Shown: one piece after another, positions 9,211 to 17,508 of the stretch
How positions within the stretch are numbered: the stretch's first letter is position 1
Layout of the letters: the number at the start of each line of letters is the position of its first letter
Origin: Jiangella gansuensis DSM 44835
Lineage (GTDB): Bacteria > Actinomycetota > Actinomycetes > Jiangellales > Jiangellaceae
Assembly (NCBI RefSeq): GCF_000515395.1
Contig: NZ_KI911782.1
Span: 5,424,070 to 5,488,069 of the forward strand
Length of the DNA stretch: 64,000 bases
Direction of reading: 5' to 3'
Notes under the pieces: model-generated
Told to the model about the DNA's origin: nothing
The model's database searches: none
Seen by the model: only the letters and a program-made list of their open reading frames with translations
Translations under genes and position numbers: made by a program

Positions 9211-10677
9211 TCACGGCAGGTTGACGGCGACGTACTTGGTTTCGAGGTACTCCTCGATGCCTTCGGCACCGCCCTCGCGGCCGAACCCGCTGGCCTTGAC
9301 CCCACCGAACGGCGCGGCCGGGTTGGAGACGATGCCCGCGTTCAGCCCGACCATGCCGACCTCCAGGCCTTCGGACACCCGCAGCGCACGCTGCAGGTCC
9401 CGGGTGAAGACGTAGGCTACGAGCCCGTACTCGGTGCCGTTCGCCATGGCGAGGGCCTCCTCGTCGGACGTGAACGTGGTGACCGGTGCGACTGGGCCGA
9501 ACACTTCCTCGGCGAGCATGCGTGCGTCGGACGGCACCTGGGCAAGGACGGTCGGCTGGAAGAAGTACCCGGCGTCGCCCCAGCGGCCGCCGCCGGTTAC
9601 GACCTTGGCGCCGCGGTCGACGGCGTCGGTGAGCAGCTCCTCGACGGTGCCGCGCTGCTTCGCGCTGACCAGCGGGCCGACGTCGACGCCGTCGTCGGTG
9701 CCCCGTCCGAGCCGTAGTGCGGACATCCGCTCGGCCAGGCGTTCGGTGAACTCGTCGGCCACGGACTCGTGGACGTGGAACCGGTTGACGGCCGTGCACG
9801 CTTCACCGACGTTGCGCATCTTGGCGAGCATGGCGCCGTCGACGGCGGCGTCGAGGTCGGCGTCGGCGAAGACGAGGAACGGAGCGTTCCCGCCCAACTC
9901 CATGGAGACCCGGAGCACCTGCTGCGCGGACTGCTCGATCAGTTTGCGGCCGACCGCGGTGGACCCGGTGAACGAGAGTTTGCGCAGCCGGGGGTCGCGG
10001 ATGATCGGCTCGGAGATCTCGCTGCTGGCCGAGGTGGGGATGACGTTGAGCACGCCGTCGGGCAGCCCGGCCTCGCGCAGGATCTCGGCCAGCGCGAGCA
10101 TGGACAGCGGCGTCTCGTGCGCGGGCTTGACCACCATGGTGCAGCCGGCCGCCACCGCGGGAGCGATCTTGCGGGTGCCCATGGCCATCGGGAAGTTCCA
10201 CGGGGTGATGAAGAACGACGGCCCGACCGGCTGTTTCATGGTCAGCAGGCGGCTGCCACCGGCCGGCGCCGTCGCGTACCCGCCGGTGACCCGCACCGCC
10301 TCCTCGGCGAACCAGCGCAGGAACTCGGCGGCATAGGTGATCTCGGCCCGGGACTCCTTGACCGCTTTGCCCATCTCGAGCGTCATCAGCACGGCGAGGT
10401 CGTCGATGCGCTCGGTGACCAGGTCGAACGCACGCCGCAGCACCTCGCCGCGTTCCCGCGGGGGCGTGGCGGCCCAGGACGGCTGCGCCTCGACCGCAGC
10501 GGTCAGCGCGGTGTCACCGTCCTCGACGGTGGCGTCGGCGACGGTGGTGATCACCTCACCGGTGGACGGGTCCTCGACGTCGAACCGTCCGCCGGAGCTG
10601 GAGTCCCGCCAGGCGCCCCCGATGAGCAGCCCGGTCGGCACGCCGGACACCACGTCGCGTTCCCTGTCGGCAGTCAT
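9211..10677 (-). CDS. gabD: NAD(P)-dependent succinate-semialdehyde-type aldehyde dehydrogenase
   Basis: An ALDH-superfamily enzyme of 488 residues. Motifs: FITPWNFPMAMGTRKIAPA (cofactor loop), FTGSTAVGRKL, MELGGNAPF (catalytic-base Glu), GEACTAVNRF with the nucleophilic Cys, EEVFGPVAPV and FGGVKASGFGREGG. The FGGVK..G.GREGG ending and overall pattern best fit succinate-semialdehyde dehydrogenase of the GabD class, converting succinic semialdehyde to succinate in GABA breakdown; no gabT is nearby, so the substrate is inferred. The ATG at 10677 is chosen over an upstream codon in low-complexity sequence. Confidence 0.88.
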   Translation of the reverse strand: MTADRERDVVSGVPTGLLIGGAWRDSSSGGRFDVEDPSTGEVITTVADATVEDGDTALTAAVEAQPSWAATPPRERGEVLRRAFDLVTERIDDLAVLMTLEMGKAVKESRAEITYAAEFLRWFAEEAVRVTGGYATAPAGGSRLLTMKQPVGPSFFITPWNFPMAMGTRKIAPAVAAGCTMVVKPAHETPLSMLALAEILREAGLPDGVLNVIPTSASSEISEPIIRDPRLRKLSFTGSTAVGRKLIEQSAQQVLRVSMELGGNAPFLVFADADLDAAVDGAMLAKMRNVGEACTAVNRFHVHESVADEFTERLAERMSALRLGRGTDDGVDVGPLVSAKQRGTVEELLTDAVDRGAKVVTGGGRWGDAGYFFQPTVLAQVPSDARMLAEEVFGPVAPVTTFTSDEEALAMANGTEYGLVAYVFTRDLQRALRVSEGLEVGMVGLNAGIVSNPAAPFGGVKASGFGREGGAEGIEEYLETKYVAVNLP

Positions 10678-10811
10678 GTGTCCATTCCTACCCGGCCGGA
10701 TGGCGGCCACACCACCAGGACCGCCTCACACCTCCCGAGTCACCGCGTGGTCGGCCCGACCCCGGGCACCCCGACAGGTGCCAGCGCGCGGCGAGGCGGC
10801 AAGCTGGCCGT

Positions 10812-11210
10812 ATGAGCACCGATCCCATCAACCTCGACGCCGCCCTGGCCTCCATCGACGCGTTGTGGAGCCCACGCATCGTCACGCAGGTCAACGACTA
10901 CGACGTCCGCATCGCGAAGGTTGCCGGCGACTTCGTCTGGCACTCGCACGAGGACACCGACGAGTTCTTCCTCGTCCTCGACGGTGAGCTGGACATCGCC
11001 CTGCGCCCGGACGGCACCGCCGAGCGGACCGTCCGCCTGAGCCGTGGCGACGTGTTCGTCGTACCGCGTGGCGTCGAACACCGTCCGTCGTCGGCCGCCG
11101 GCGCGTCGATCCTCCTGTTCGAGCCGACCGGCACCGTGAACACCGGCGACCGCCACGACGATCTACCCAGCCACATCGCCAGCACCACCGGCCAGGCCCT
11201 CGACGGCTGA
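10812..11210 (+). CDS. Small single-domain cupin protein
   Basis: A 132-residue cupin. Motif 1 is FVWHSHEDTDEFFLVLDGEL, giving two histidines and a glutamate as metal ligands; motif 2 is LSRGDVFVVPRGVEHRPS with the last histidine. This is the common HSHxxxDE(F/L)F variant of small actinobacterial cupins. The product could be a dioxygenase, an isomerase or a sugar/ligand-binding protein; the sequence does not decide. It is divergent from the aldehyde dehydrogenase gene by about 135 bp. Confidence 0.88.
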   Translation: MSTDPINLDAALASIDALWSPRIVTQVNDYDVRIAKVAGDFVWHSHEDTDEFFLVLDGELDIALRPDGTAERTVRLSRGDVFVVPRGVEHRPSSAAGASILLFEPTGTVNTGDRHDDLPSHIASTTGQALDG

Positions 11211-11222
11211 CGCAGGGCCGGG

Positions 11223-11867
11223 TCAGAACAGCGGCGACCCCCAGCGGTCGAGGTAGCTCAGGTCCTCGACCGGCTGGCGGGTGCCGGGCTTGAAGTCCTG
11301 CGTCGTCGTGTACGCGACGGGCAGCAGGCCCACCTGAGTGACGTCGTCGGGGATGCCGAGGATGCGCGCCGCCTCCTCCTCCCGCTCCAGGTGGTACGAC
11401 GTGAGGGTGGAACCCAGGCCGCGGGAGCGCAGGGCGAGCTGGAAGCTCCACACCGCCGGGAAGATGCCGCCGTAGAACACCGCGTCCGCGGCGTTGCGGC
11501 CGGTGGGCCGGCCGAGCAGGCACGGGATGACGAACACCGGGACCCGCTCGATGACGTCCACGAGGTACTGCCCCGACGCGATGATGCGTTTCATCGGCTG
11601 CTCATGTGCCGCCGACCCGGCCGCGGCGATCCGGTTCCGCATATAGGCCGCACCCACCTCCCGGAAGAGCGCGCCGAGCTGGTTCCTGGTCTCCTGGTCG
11701 CGCACCACGAGCCACCGCCAGCTCTGCGCCGCACCGGGGGTGGGCGCCTGGACGGCCAGCCGCAGGCACTCCGCGAGGACCTCCGGCTCGACCTCCCGGT
11801 CCAGGTCGAGCTTGCGACGCACCGCGCGGGTGGTGCTGAGCAGGTGATCGGTGACCGTGGTGTCCAT
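11223..11867 (-). CDS. Nitroreductase family protein
   Basis: A 214-residue FMN-dependent nitroreductase. It begins MDTTVTDHLLSTTRAVRRKLD, the usual substrate/FMN loop, then LRLAVQAPTPGAAQSWRWLVV (FMN-binding APT.GNxQ-like block with AAQSW), and ends with VTQVGLLPVAYTTTQDFKPG.RQPVEDLSYLDRWG, typical of the subgroup. AGGAGG lies 9 nt before the ATG at 11867, fixing the start. Upstream is an 18-bp tandem repeat block that may carry its promoter. Natural substrate unknown. Confidence 0.9.
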   Translation of the reverse strand: MDTTVTDHLLSTTRAVRRKLDLDREVEPEVLAECLRLAVQAPTPGAAQSWRWLVVRDQETRNQLGALFREVGAAYMRNRIAAAGSAAHEQPMKRIIASGQYLVDVIERVPVFVIPCLLGRPTGRNAADAVFYGGIFPAVWSFQLALRSRGLGSTLTSYHLEREEEAARILGIPDDVTQVGLLPVAYTTTQDFKPGTRQPVEDLSYLDRWGSPLF

Positions 11868-11909
11868 ACGGGTTCCTCCTCGCGAGTCTGACCTGAACAG
11901 GCAAGCATC

Positions 11910-11999
11910 CTCCTGGTCCTGCGTGACGTCCTGGTGCTGCGTCACGCGAAACGCCGGGAGGCGACCCGTGAGCGTTACAGGGGACCAGCAAGCCGCCGG
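11910..11999. repeat. Dispersed repeat, copy A (18-bp tandem units plus flank)
   Basis: Two 18-bp units of the type GTCCTGGNCCTGCGTCAC occupy 11910-11927 and 11928-11945, followed by a 54-bp flank that resembles the flank of copy B at 24991-25045 (roughly three quarters identical, one gap). The block lies between the RecB-like helicase stop and the nitroreductase start. It is not part of any convincing reading frame. Confidence 0.75.
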
Positions 12000-12019
12000 T
12001 CGGAGGGCGCTACCGCCCA

Positions 12020-15000
12020 TCACTCGGCGGCGTACTCCACCAGCCGGCACAGGGTGTTGACGCCCTGCACCTGCTCGACGCTGCGCACGGGCGCGGTCAG
12101 CAGCAGCGGGCTGCCCACCAGGATGGCCAGCGACCTGGCCCGTGACACGGCGACGTTGAGGCGGTTGCGGTTGGCGACGAAGTCGACGCCGCGCGGCGCG
12201 TCGTCGGCGGACGACGTGGTCAGCGAGACGATGACGACCGGTGCCTCCTGCCCCTGGAACTTGTCCACCGTGCCCACCCGGGCGCGGCCTTCCAGGACGC
12301 CCAGCAGCTGACCGACCTGCGCGTTGTAGGGCGCGACCACGAGGATGTCGTGGGCGCCCAGCGGCCGCTGGCTGCCGCTCGCGTCGGTCCAGAGCCGGCC
12401 GGTGAGCTGGCCGACCAGGTCGGAGACGACCGCAGCCTCGGCGTCGCTACGCACGGAGCAGCCGGTATGCGCGACCGGGAACCACCGGATGCCGGCACCG
12501 GCCAGCGGGCCGTCGCCGTGCACGACCTGGCGGTCCAGCCCGGCCCGCGGGCCCAGCAGCCCGTCGTAGGACAGCTCGGAGACCGGTGCGCACACGTCCG
12601 GGTGCATGCGCCACGTGGTGTCGAGGAACAGCCCACGCTCGGGCGACAGGGTGTCGTGCTCGCCGAGCACGTGGTCGAGCGCGGAGACCCCGGCACCGTC
12701 CGGATGGATGCCCCGCAGCGGCTGCGGCAGCTGGCGAGGGTCGCCGAGCAGCACGACGGAGCTGGCGGCGGCGCCCGCGGCGACTGCGTTGGCCAGCGAG
12801 AACTGCCCGGCTTCGTCGACCACCAGGACGTCGACGCGCACGTCGGGCCGGGCGAACAGCCAGCCGGTACCGGCGACCAGGTTGGCCGCACCGGCACCCA
12901 GCGCGGCCACGACGTCGTCGTTGGAGGTGGTGACAGTGACCTCGGGCCGGGTGCTGGCGTTGCCGTCGTCGGCTTTCTGGATGGCCCGGACGACCCGCTC
13001 GGTGCCGTCGGCCGCGTCGGCCGTCAGCACCGCGTCGAGCAGGTGGGTGATGACGCGGTGGCTCAGCGCGGTGATGCCGACCGTCTTGCCCGCCCGGAGC
13101 AGTGCGAGGACGGCGTGCGAGCCTGCGTACGTCTTGCCGGCGCCGGGCGGCCCCTGGACCGGCAGTGCGCCGTGGAGAGCGGGCGCCACCCGGCGCAGTG
13201 CGTCGGCACTGCTCTCCCCCGGCCGCCGCAGCACCACGCCGTCGTCGAGCCGTGGTGGCCGGCCGAGCAGCAGATCGCGGACGCCGCGGTACGGCCCGTC
13301 GGCGTCGATGCCGTTCGACGCCACCCAGCCGCCGACTCGGCAGATGGCCGCCTCGAGGGTCCCGGCCGGGATGGGGTCGGGCGGCAGCAGCCCGAGCGGG
13401 TGCGGCTGTTCCTTGGCCAACGCGCGCTTCAGCTCGACCACGCCGTTCTCGAGGTCCAGCCGCAGGATCTTGCTGGTGCCGCCGTCGGGCCCGGCGTGGC
13501 CGGTCTGGTCGCCGGGGCGCAGGCGGCACTCCTGCGGCGGCACTGCGTAGCGCCACACCCCGGAGCGCTTCTCGGTGCGCAGCAGCTCGGGTTCGCGCAG
13601 GCCGCCGAGCGTGGCGGGGTCCTCGACGAGCTCGTCGACGGCGAGTGTGCGCACCCGGAAGTACTCCCACCACTCGGCGCGGTTCTCGCGCCGGTGCCAC
13701 TCCAGCAGACCGGCCAGCAGTGCCCGCGCCCGCTGTTCGGGCGTGCGCGCATCGGGGTCGCCCGGGACGCCGTCGAGCAGCTTCGCCTCGACCGCGACCA
13801 GTTCGGGGTCGCGATCCTTGAGATGTTCGGCCGGATGGTCGGGCACGTCGACCGGCCGCGGTACGGCGAGGCCGTCGCGAAGGGCCTCGGCCCGGCGCTC
13901 CTCCAGCCAGTCGCGCAGCCGCCGCGTGCTGATGCAGTCGTCGCGGTTGTAGGCCTCGATGTCGTCGAGGATGGCCTGGTCGTGTTCGGCCAGCCACCGC
14001 TCGTACTCCACGATGCTGGACCCGGCGTCCTTGACCGCGGCGCCGGCCCGGCCGTGGGGGTCGTAGAACTGCTCGAGCGCCTTGATGGAGTACGACTCGG
14101 TGCCCACCCGCAGGCCCTGCCGGACCGCCGCGTACAGGTCGACCAGCCGCTCGCCGCGCAGTAGGGCGTCCACCTCGTCGACCCGGGTGCCGTAGCGCTG
14201 CGACAGCTCCTTCAGGCGGCTCGGCTCGTAGGGCGCGTAGTGGTAGACGTGCATGCCGGGACGGCTGCGCCAGCCAGTCATGATGTGGTCGACCACCTGC
14301 TCGAACGCCTGCTTCTCGGCGGCCGCGTCGTGGGCCCACCAGGACCGGAAGCCGTCCGCGGCGTCGCTGACGCCCCACAGGTACTCGATGCCGTGGTCGC
14401 CGAAGAACGGGTCGCCTTCGAGGTCGAGGAAGAGATCGCCGGCGTCCGGCGCCGGCAGCAGGGCGAGCCCGCGCCGCGGCTCGACCGGCGTCACGAGCTG
14501 GTACGGCGGGACATCCCGCGAACGCGCGGCGACCTGCAACCGGGCCTGGCCGGCCAGCTTGCGCGTGGCGGACGCGCCGACGCGCGGGACTGCGGCCAGT
14601 TCCGGCTCGGACGCCGCCGCGAGAGCGTCGACGGTGGCGATGCCGGCCGCGTGCAGAGCGGCGCGCTGGTCGCGGCGGAGGAACGGCACTAGGACGAGGT
14701 CGTCGTCGGCACGCCACCGGGCATCGCAGGTGTCGTGCCACGGGCAGATGGCACAGTGGCTCACCCGCAGCGGGTACGTCTCGGGCGGGTCGGCGAGCCA
14801 CCGCCCGTACTCGCGCATGGCATGCCGGGCGTACGCGGCGACGTCGACGTACGGGACACTGACCTGAAGCCGGTTGCCGAGGATGACGGTGAGCGTCTGC
14901 GGCGGCACCCCCTGCAGGTCGGCCAGCCGCTGGGCATACACGGCCATCTGGAGCAGCGCGGAAGCCTTCACCTGGCGGGCGAGCTTGGTGTCAGCGATGT

Positions 15001-15388
15001 CGTACGACCAGGGGCCGAGGTGGCTGGGGTGATCGTCGTTGCGGACGAGAAAGTCGGCATGGCCACGCCAGCGCCCGTCGTAGAACGTGGCCTGGAAGAT
15101 GCGGTCGGCGCCGTCCTTCATGGCGGTGAGCGTGAGATCCTCGGCCTCCGCCGGCCCGACCGACCGCGGGATGCTGACCACCCGGTGCGTCGCGGCCATC
15201 TCGGCCAGGACGGCTGCCTCGTGCTCGTCACCGCGCCGCCGGACCACCCCGGCCGCGGGGTCGTCACCGGCCGGGCGGGCACGGCGACCCTCCGCGGCCT
15301 CGCGGTTCAGCGTGGTCAGGTGTGGGCATTCGAGATGAGCGACCAGGTCGGTCGGGCTGAGGACCAGGTGGCCGGCGACGACGTACAT
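12020..15388 (-). CDS. TM0106-type RecB-like nuclease fused to superfamily 1 DNA helicase
   Basis: A 1122-residue fusion. The N-terminal third is a RecB/Cas4-like nuclease domain: LSPTDLVAHLECPHLTTL, then SYDIADTKLAR (the D..K catalytic strand), then CAICPWHDTCDARW supplying the Fe-S cluster cysteines. The middle (about 310-500) is an RNase-H-like exonuclease domain with FLDLEGDPFF and YNRDDCISTRRLRDWL. The C-terminal half is a DNA2/NAM7-type helicase: Walker A GPPGAGKT, VLVVDEAGQFSLANA (motif II), LLGDPRQLPQ, DKFQGQEAPVVIVSL and NRLNVAVSRARSL. It is predicted to process DNA ends or R-loop substrates. AAAGGGG precedes the ATG at 15388. Confidence 0.92.
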   Translation of the reverse strand: MYVVAGHLVLSPTDLVAHLECPHLTTLNREAAEGRRARPAGDDPAAGVVRRRGDEHEAAVLAEMAATHRVVSIPRSVGPAEAEDLTLTAMKDGADRIFQATFYDGRWRGHADFLVRNDDHPSHLGPWSYDIADTKLARQVKASALLQMAVYAQRLADLQGVPPQTLTVILGNRLQVSVPYVDVAAYARHAMREYGRWLADPPETYPLRVSHCAICPWHDTCDARWRADDDLVLVPFLRRDQRAALHAAGIATVDALAAASEPELAAVPRVGASATRKLAGQARLQVAARSRDVPPYQLVTPVEPRRGLALLPAPDAGDLFLDLEGDPFFGDHGIEYLWGVSDAADGFRSWWAHDAAAEKQAFEQVVDHIMTGWRSRPGMHVYHYAPYEPSRLKELSQRYGTRVDEVDALLRGERLVDLYAAVRQGLRVGTESYSIKALEQFYDPHGRAGAAVKDAGSSIVEYERWLAEHDQAILDDIEAYNRDDCISTRRLRDWLEERRAEALRDGLAVPRPVDVPDHPAEHLKDRDPELVAVEAKLLDGVPGDPDARTPEQRARALLAGLLEWHRRENRAEWWEYFRVRTLAVDELVEDPATLGGLREPELLRTEKRSGVWRYAVPPQECRLRPGDQTGHAGPDGGTSKILRLDLENGVVELKRALAKEQPHPLGLLPPDPIPAGTLEAAICRVGGWVASNGIDADGPYRGVRDLLLGRPPRLDDGVVLRRPGESSADALRRVAPALHGALPVQGPPGAGKTYAGSHAVLALLRAGKTVGITALSHRVITHLLDAVLTADAADGTERVVRAIQKADDGNASTRPEVTVTTSNDDVVAALGAGAANLVAGTGWLFARPDVRVDVLVVDEAGQFSLANAVAAGAAASSVVLLGDPRQLPQPLRGIHPDGAGVSALDHVLGEHDTLSPERGLFLDTTWRMHPDVCAPVSELSYDGLLGPRAGLDRQVVHGDGPLAGAGIRWFPVAHTGCSVRSDAEAAVVSDLVGQLTGRLWTDASGSQRPLGAHDILVVAPYNAQVGQLLGVLEGRARVGTVDKFQGQEAPVVIVSLTTSSADDAPRGVDFVANRNRLNVAVSRARSLAILVGSPLLLTAPVRSVEQVQGVNTLCRLVEYAAE

Positions 15389-15440
15389 GCTCACCCCTTT
15401 CTGCCGGTCCCAGCCTGCCTCATGGCACCGACAGAACCCG

Positions 15441-16163
15441 TCACCCCGCCAACGAGCGAACGATCAGCGTCGTCGCCGACAGTGCGCAGACGACCATGAC
15501 GATCACTCGCAGCAGGTCGCCGTCGATCCGGCGGCGGACCACGAGCGACACCGCGAACCCCGCCACCATGAGCGGCGCGAGCCACGCCGCCGTCATCGTC
15601 TGGGCCATGGTCAGCTCACCCACGACACCGAGAGCGGTCAGCGACACAGCCACGCCCACGACGAAGTAGACACCGAGGGTCGCCCGCACCCGCGGGCCCA
15701 GCTCACGCTGATAGACCAGCGCCAGCGGCGGCCCGCCGATGGACGTAGCCGTCCCGGAGATTCCCGACACGACCCCAGCGGTGACCAGCACCGACGGGCG
15801 CATCGGCAGCCGGAACGTCCGCGCCGTCAGCACCACCGCCAAGAGGATGACCACGCCGATCGCCACACCGAGCGCCTCGGCCGACATCACCGAAACGACC
15901 CAGGCACCCACCGCCGTGGCCGGCAGCCGGCCCAGCAGTGCCCAGCGCAGCCCCCACCAGTCCACCTCGGCCCATTCCCGGCCCACCGTGAGCAGCGGCA
16001 GGAGGAGGGTCAGCCAGAGCAGCCCACCTGGCATCAGGTCCGGCGCCACCAGCGCCATGACCGGCGCCGCGACCAGGCCCAGGCCGAGACCGACACAGCC
16101 CTGGATCACCGTGCCGGCGAAGACGGCGACCGCCAGGATCACCATGACGTCTATCGGCGGCAT
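15441..16163 (-). CDS. TauE/SafE family membrane transporter
   Basis: A 240-residue protein with about eight hydrophobic segments beginning VMVILAVAVFAGTVIQGCVGLGLGLVAAPVM. The glycine-rich G..GLG.GL.AAP of the first repeat and GVVSGISGTATSIGGPPLALVYQ of the second are the two inverted-repeat signatures of TSUP (sulfite/sulfoacetate exporter) proteins. Function is transport of organosulfur or other small anions across the membrane; the substrate is not determined. It lies 52 bp upstream of the nuclease/helicase gene on the same strand, so co-transcription is possible. Confidence 0.9.
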   Translation of the reverse strand: MPPIDVMVILAVAVFAGTVIQGCVGLGLGLVAAPVMALVAPDLMPGGLLWLTLLLPLLTVGREWAEVDWWGLRWALLGRLPATAVGAWVVSVMSAEALGVAIGVVILLAVVLTARTFRLPMRPSVLVTAGVVSGISGTATSIGGPPLALVYQRELGPRVRATLGVYFVVGVAVSLTALGVVGELTMAQTMTAAWLAPLMVAGFAVSLVVRRRIDGDLLRVIVMVVCALSATTLIVRSLAG

Positions 16164-16239
16164 CCGGCTCCAGTCGCGATCACGCCGCCTACTCTGCCAG
16201 GACGCCCGGCGGCCGCTCCGGGCGGTGCGTCGGCGGGGT

Positions 16240-17193
16240 TCAGCCGCGTGCCCCGGCGACGGCCGAGGCGACGATGGCCGCGTTGGCGCGTACCAGCTCC
16301 AGGCATTCGGCCGAGCTGGCGGTGCTCGGTGACGACACCTTGACGCCGACGTAGCGCAACCCCGCAGCCGCGGCAGCGGCCGAGACGCAGGCCGCGACCT
16401 CGTCCTTCGTCAGCAGGCTGCTGGCCGCTTCGCGGGCGATCGGTACCGTGTCCGACCAGTCGCGGACCGGCAGGTGCAGATCGGCCCAGGCGGGACCGTC
16501 GAGAGTGTCAGCCGCCGAGGCGCCCGAGAACATCAGCCCGTCGAGCCGGCCGGCCGCGACGGCGGCGGCGAGGTGCTTGCGCGGGGTGGCGTCATCGCGG
16601 CCCTCGATGGCCGATCGTCCCCAGTTGACGACGACACCGAGGCCGAGGTCGGTGGCGATCGCGAGTTCGTCGTCCAGCTCCAGGAACCCCTTCGCGGGCT
16701 CGTGGGTGTCCGAGTGCGCGTCGGAGTGCTCGATCATGAGCCGGACACCGCCCCAGTCCCAGCCCGCGGCCTCGGCCAGCGAGTCCCGCAACGCGCCGGC
16801 CGACGTGTGCGGAGCGCGGGGCGCCGAGTGCAGCTCGACACCCGTGAAACGGCCACCCGGTCCCTCGTTGACCTCGCGGACGAACTCCCAGGCCCGGCGG
16901 AGCAGGTCGAGCGCCGCGCGTCGGCCGTCGTCGTCGGCGGACGCCAGCCCGGTCGACGGCGCGGACCCCAGCGCCGCCATCGTCGCCGGGATCATCGTCA
17001 ACACGTGCTGCGTGGACGGGCCGGAGGCGTGCAGGTATGCGGGATCGTTCCACGGGGAGCCGGCGGGGGCGAACGGCACCTCGAGCCCGACGACGTCCGG
17101 GAGACCCAGCACGTCGTCGACGTACCGCCGGAAGGCGGCCCCCGTGCCGATGTCCCGGGGAGCTGCCGCGTACGCACCGACGATCACCGACAT
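16240..17193 (-). CDS. DUF4862 family protein
   Basis: A 317-residue protein starting MSVIVGAYAAAPRD, followed by GLEVPFAPAGSPWNDPAYLHA, GVELHSAPRAPHTSAGALRDSL, RLMIEHSDAH, VVVNWGRSAIEGR and the C-terminal LRYVGVKVSSP. The alternation of strands ending in acidic or histidine residues (E, H, E-HSDAH, N) suggests a TIM-barrel related to xylose-isomerase-like sugar epimerases, consistent with my recognition of DUF4862. A GAGGAG sequence 8-9 nt upstream supports the ATG at 17193. No biochemical role is known to me; a carbohydrate role is inference. Confidence 0.75.
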   Translation of the reverse strand: MSVIVGAYAAAPRDIGTGAAFRRYVDDVLGLPDVVGLEVPFAPAGSPWNDPAYLHASGPSTQHVLTMIPATMAALGSAPSTGLASADDDGRRAALDLLRRAWEFVREVNEGPGGRFTGVELHSAPRAPHTSAGALRDSLAEAAGWDWGGVRLMIEHSDAHSDTHEPAKGFLELDDELAIATDLGLGVVVNWGRSAIEGRDDATPRKHLAAAVAAGRLDGLMFSGASAADTLDGPAWADLHLPVRDWSDTVPIAREAASSLLTKDEVAACVSAAAAAAGLRYVGVKVSSPSTASSAECLELVRANAAIVASAVAGARG

Positions 17194-17316
17194 GGAGTCT
17201 CCTCGCTGGGGTGTTGGATGGATGACCTGGCGAAGGCCAGCGTAGACGGCGGGCCCACGGCCGGAAGTGCCGCGCCGCCCGTTGTGTCCGGGGTTCGTCG
17301 TACCGTCCCTCCGCTT

Positions 17317-17353
17317 CGGCCGACCTGCTCCGGGGGGGCAGGCAGGTCGGCCG
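17317..17353. repeat. 12-bp inverted repeat in divergent intergenic region
   Basis: Arms 17317-17328 (CGGCCGACCTGC) and 17342-17353 are perfectly complementary, with a 13-nt loop containing seven consecutive G. Since no gene ends here, it is not an ordinary terminator; it could be an attenuator-type hairpin in a 5' leader or a protein site. Confidence 0.55.
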
Positions 17354-17441
17354 GAGTCGACCGACCGCCGCGCGGGACCGCGCTGTCGTGGCGCGACTCC
17401 CCGCGCCGAAACGGGTCGAGTCGATCCGGTGGATGCGCGTA

Positions 17442-17481
17442 TTGTCCGCATTCACAAGCACCTTGTCCGCATTCACGAGCA
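17442..17481. promoter_or_regulatory. Two-copy 19-bp direct repeat upstream of OGG-fold gene
   Basis: TTGTCCGCATTCACAAGCA at 17442-17460 is repeated with one change (A to G) at 17463-17481. The centres are 21 bp apart, two helical turns, placing both copies on one DNA face. The second copy ends 27 bp before the GTG start. This geometry is typical of a tandem activator or repressor site. The TTGTC core resembles the first part of the actinobacterial RecA-NDp/PafBC-type damage promoter, but the downstream TANNNT element is not evident. Confidence 0.55.
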
Positions 17482-17508
17482 TTGCACTCGGCATTCGGGG
17501 GCCGAACC

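Larger units (their letters stand above)
17194..17508. other. Divergent intergenic region with two repeat structures
   Basis: A 315-bp gap between the leftward DUF4862 gene and the rightward OGG-fold gene. It has no credible coding frame. It contains a 12-bp inverted repeat at 17317-17353 and a 19-bp direct repeat at 17442-17481, described separately, and must carry the promoters of both flanking genes; I could not assign convincing -35/-10 boxes. Confidence 0.7.

Noticed and set aside
12350-14164. 604-residue plus-strand frame opposite the nuclease/helicase
   Set aside because: No recognisable motifs; helicase motifs on the other strand are complete, so this is a shadow.
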